Shown: one piece after another, positions 63,390-64,000 of the stretch
Numbering within the stretch: the first letter of the stretch is position 1
Layout of the letters: each line of letters opens with the position of its first letter
NCBI RefSeq assembly: GCF_036370855.1
Contig: NC_088101.1
Location: 40,842,544 to 40,906,543 of the forward strand
Length of the DNA stretch: 64,000 nt
Direction: 5' to 3'
Origin: Dromaius novaehollandiae
Taxonomy: Eukaryota > Chordata > Aves > Casuariiformes > Dromaiidae
Translations under genes and position numbers: made by a program
Notes under the pieces: model-generated
Told to the model about the DNA's origin: nothing
Database searches by the model: none
The model's input: the letters and a program-made list of their open reading frames with translations, nothing else

Positions 63390-64000
63390 GTAAGTTTACT
63401 TTTGATTGTGAAGTTGTTTTAATGTATGATGATAGTGTTTCCACTGCTCACCACTACAATTAAAAAAAAAAAAAAAAACTAAGAAGTCTTTCAGTTGCAT
63501 ATTATGCTTAATAACTAATAACAAGATGGTAGTGAATGCTACAAGATACACATCCAATAGCAAACTTCTCTGTTGAAGAAGTGACTGGATATGAGTCACT
63601 TAAGTCTGGTCATCTCGCAGCAGTATCTTTGCTTAATGAACTATAGGGAAGGCTTTAGATGCAACTGTGTGGCAGGGCATTAGCCAAGAATATGTTAACA
63701 CGTGAAGGTTTCTGGACCAGATTTCGTTTGAACCTGTTCAGTTTGGAATACAAGCACAGCAAACTTGTGTCTGTACCCACCCATTTCACCTAGAATTGGC
63801 TTTTTTATGAGGTCAGTACACACACAGAATTGTCCTTACAAAATGTCTCTTTTTGCAGTGTTAGCATGAACCCGTTAAATAACTGAGCCAAAATTTTGAG
63901 CATATGAAAAATCCTGTTTTGGTTCAGTATTTTTCTAACATGGCTAAAATCTGCTGGTGATTCGTATGTTCACCTTTCCATATTTACTCATGGGAACATC
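63390..64000 (+). other. start of AtuA-like intron 14, cut by window edge
   Basis: Intronic sequence with an A16-17 run near 63,462. No further exon is recognised before the window ends. Confidence 0.7.

Noticed and set aside
1-64000. CRISPR arrays, bacterial operons, phage or integrated viral genes, tRNA and rRNA genes
   Set aside because: None seen; the window is vertebrate chromosomal DNA. The bacterial-looking AtuA domain is encoded in spliced exons and is not a bacterial insert.

Overview
This is vertebrate nuclear DNA: genes are split into many short exons with canonical GT/AG splice sites, introns run to 11 kb, there is one GC-rich CpG island, and there are old SINE/LINE fossils. The repeat load is low, with a CR1-type LINE fragment and MIR-like SINE fragments. 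Together with the gene pair found, this points to a sauropsid, most likely a bird. A crocodilian or turtle cannot be excluded from sequence alone.

Left part (about 1,320-7,150, minus strand): the complete fibrinogen gamma chain gene (FGG). I could rebuild all ten exons with matching phases, giving a 435-residue gamma-A chain (signal peptide, coiled-coil arm, C-terminal fibrinogen globe). A second end is available by reading through the exon 9 donor, as in mammalian gamma-prime. Here that end is nine residues carrying an RGD motif. Upstream lie a TATA-like box, a palindromic STAT-type site and an E-box, as expected for a liver acute-phase gene.

Middle (about 7,150-15,150): intergenic DNA with two MIR-like SINE fragments and no gene I can support. 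A CpG island follows (about 15,150-16,250).

Right part (15,562 to beyond 64,000, plus strand): a gene of the acyclic terpene utilisation AtuA N-terminal family (the former DUF1446 group). Fourteen coding exons join in frame without a stop and give the first 465 residues. The gene runs off the right edge. The protein starts with an arginine-rich, acid-free leader that looks like a mitochondrial presequence, followed by a domain with the family's conserved blocks. The family is best known from bacterial terpenoid and branched-chain acyl-CoA breakdown clusters, so its role in a vertebrate is open. This is the most interesting content of the window.

FGG and the AtuA-like gene are divergent, with starts about 8.5 kb apart. 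Nothing in the sequence links their functions. FGG is a secreted clotting protein, while the AtuA-like protein is probably an organellar metabolic protein. The long introns of the second gene hold simple repeats, a tandem-duplicated splice donor, a degenerate minisatellite and one run of alternating homopolymers that is probably a sequencing or assembly artefact.
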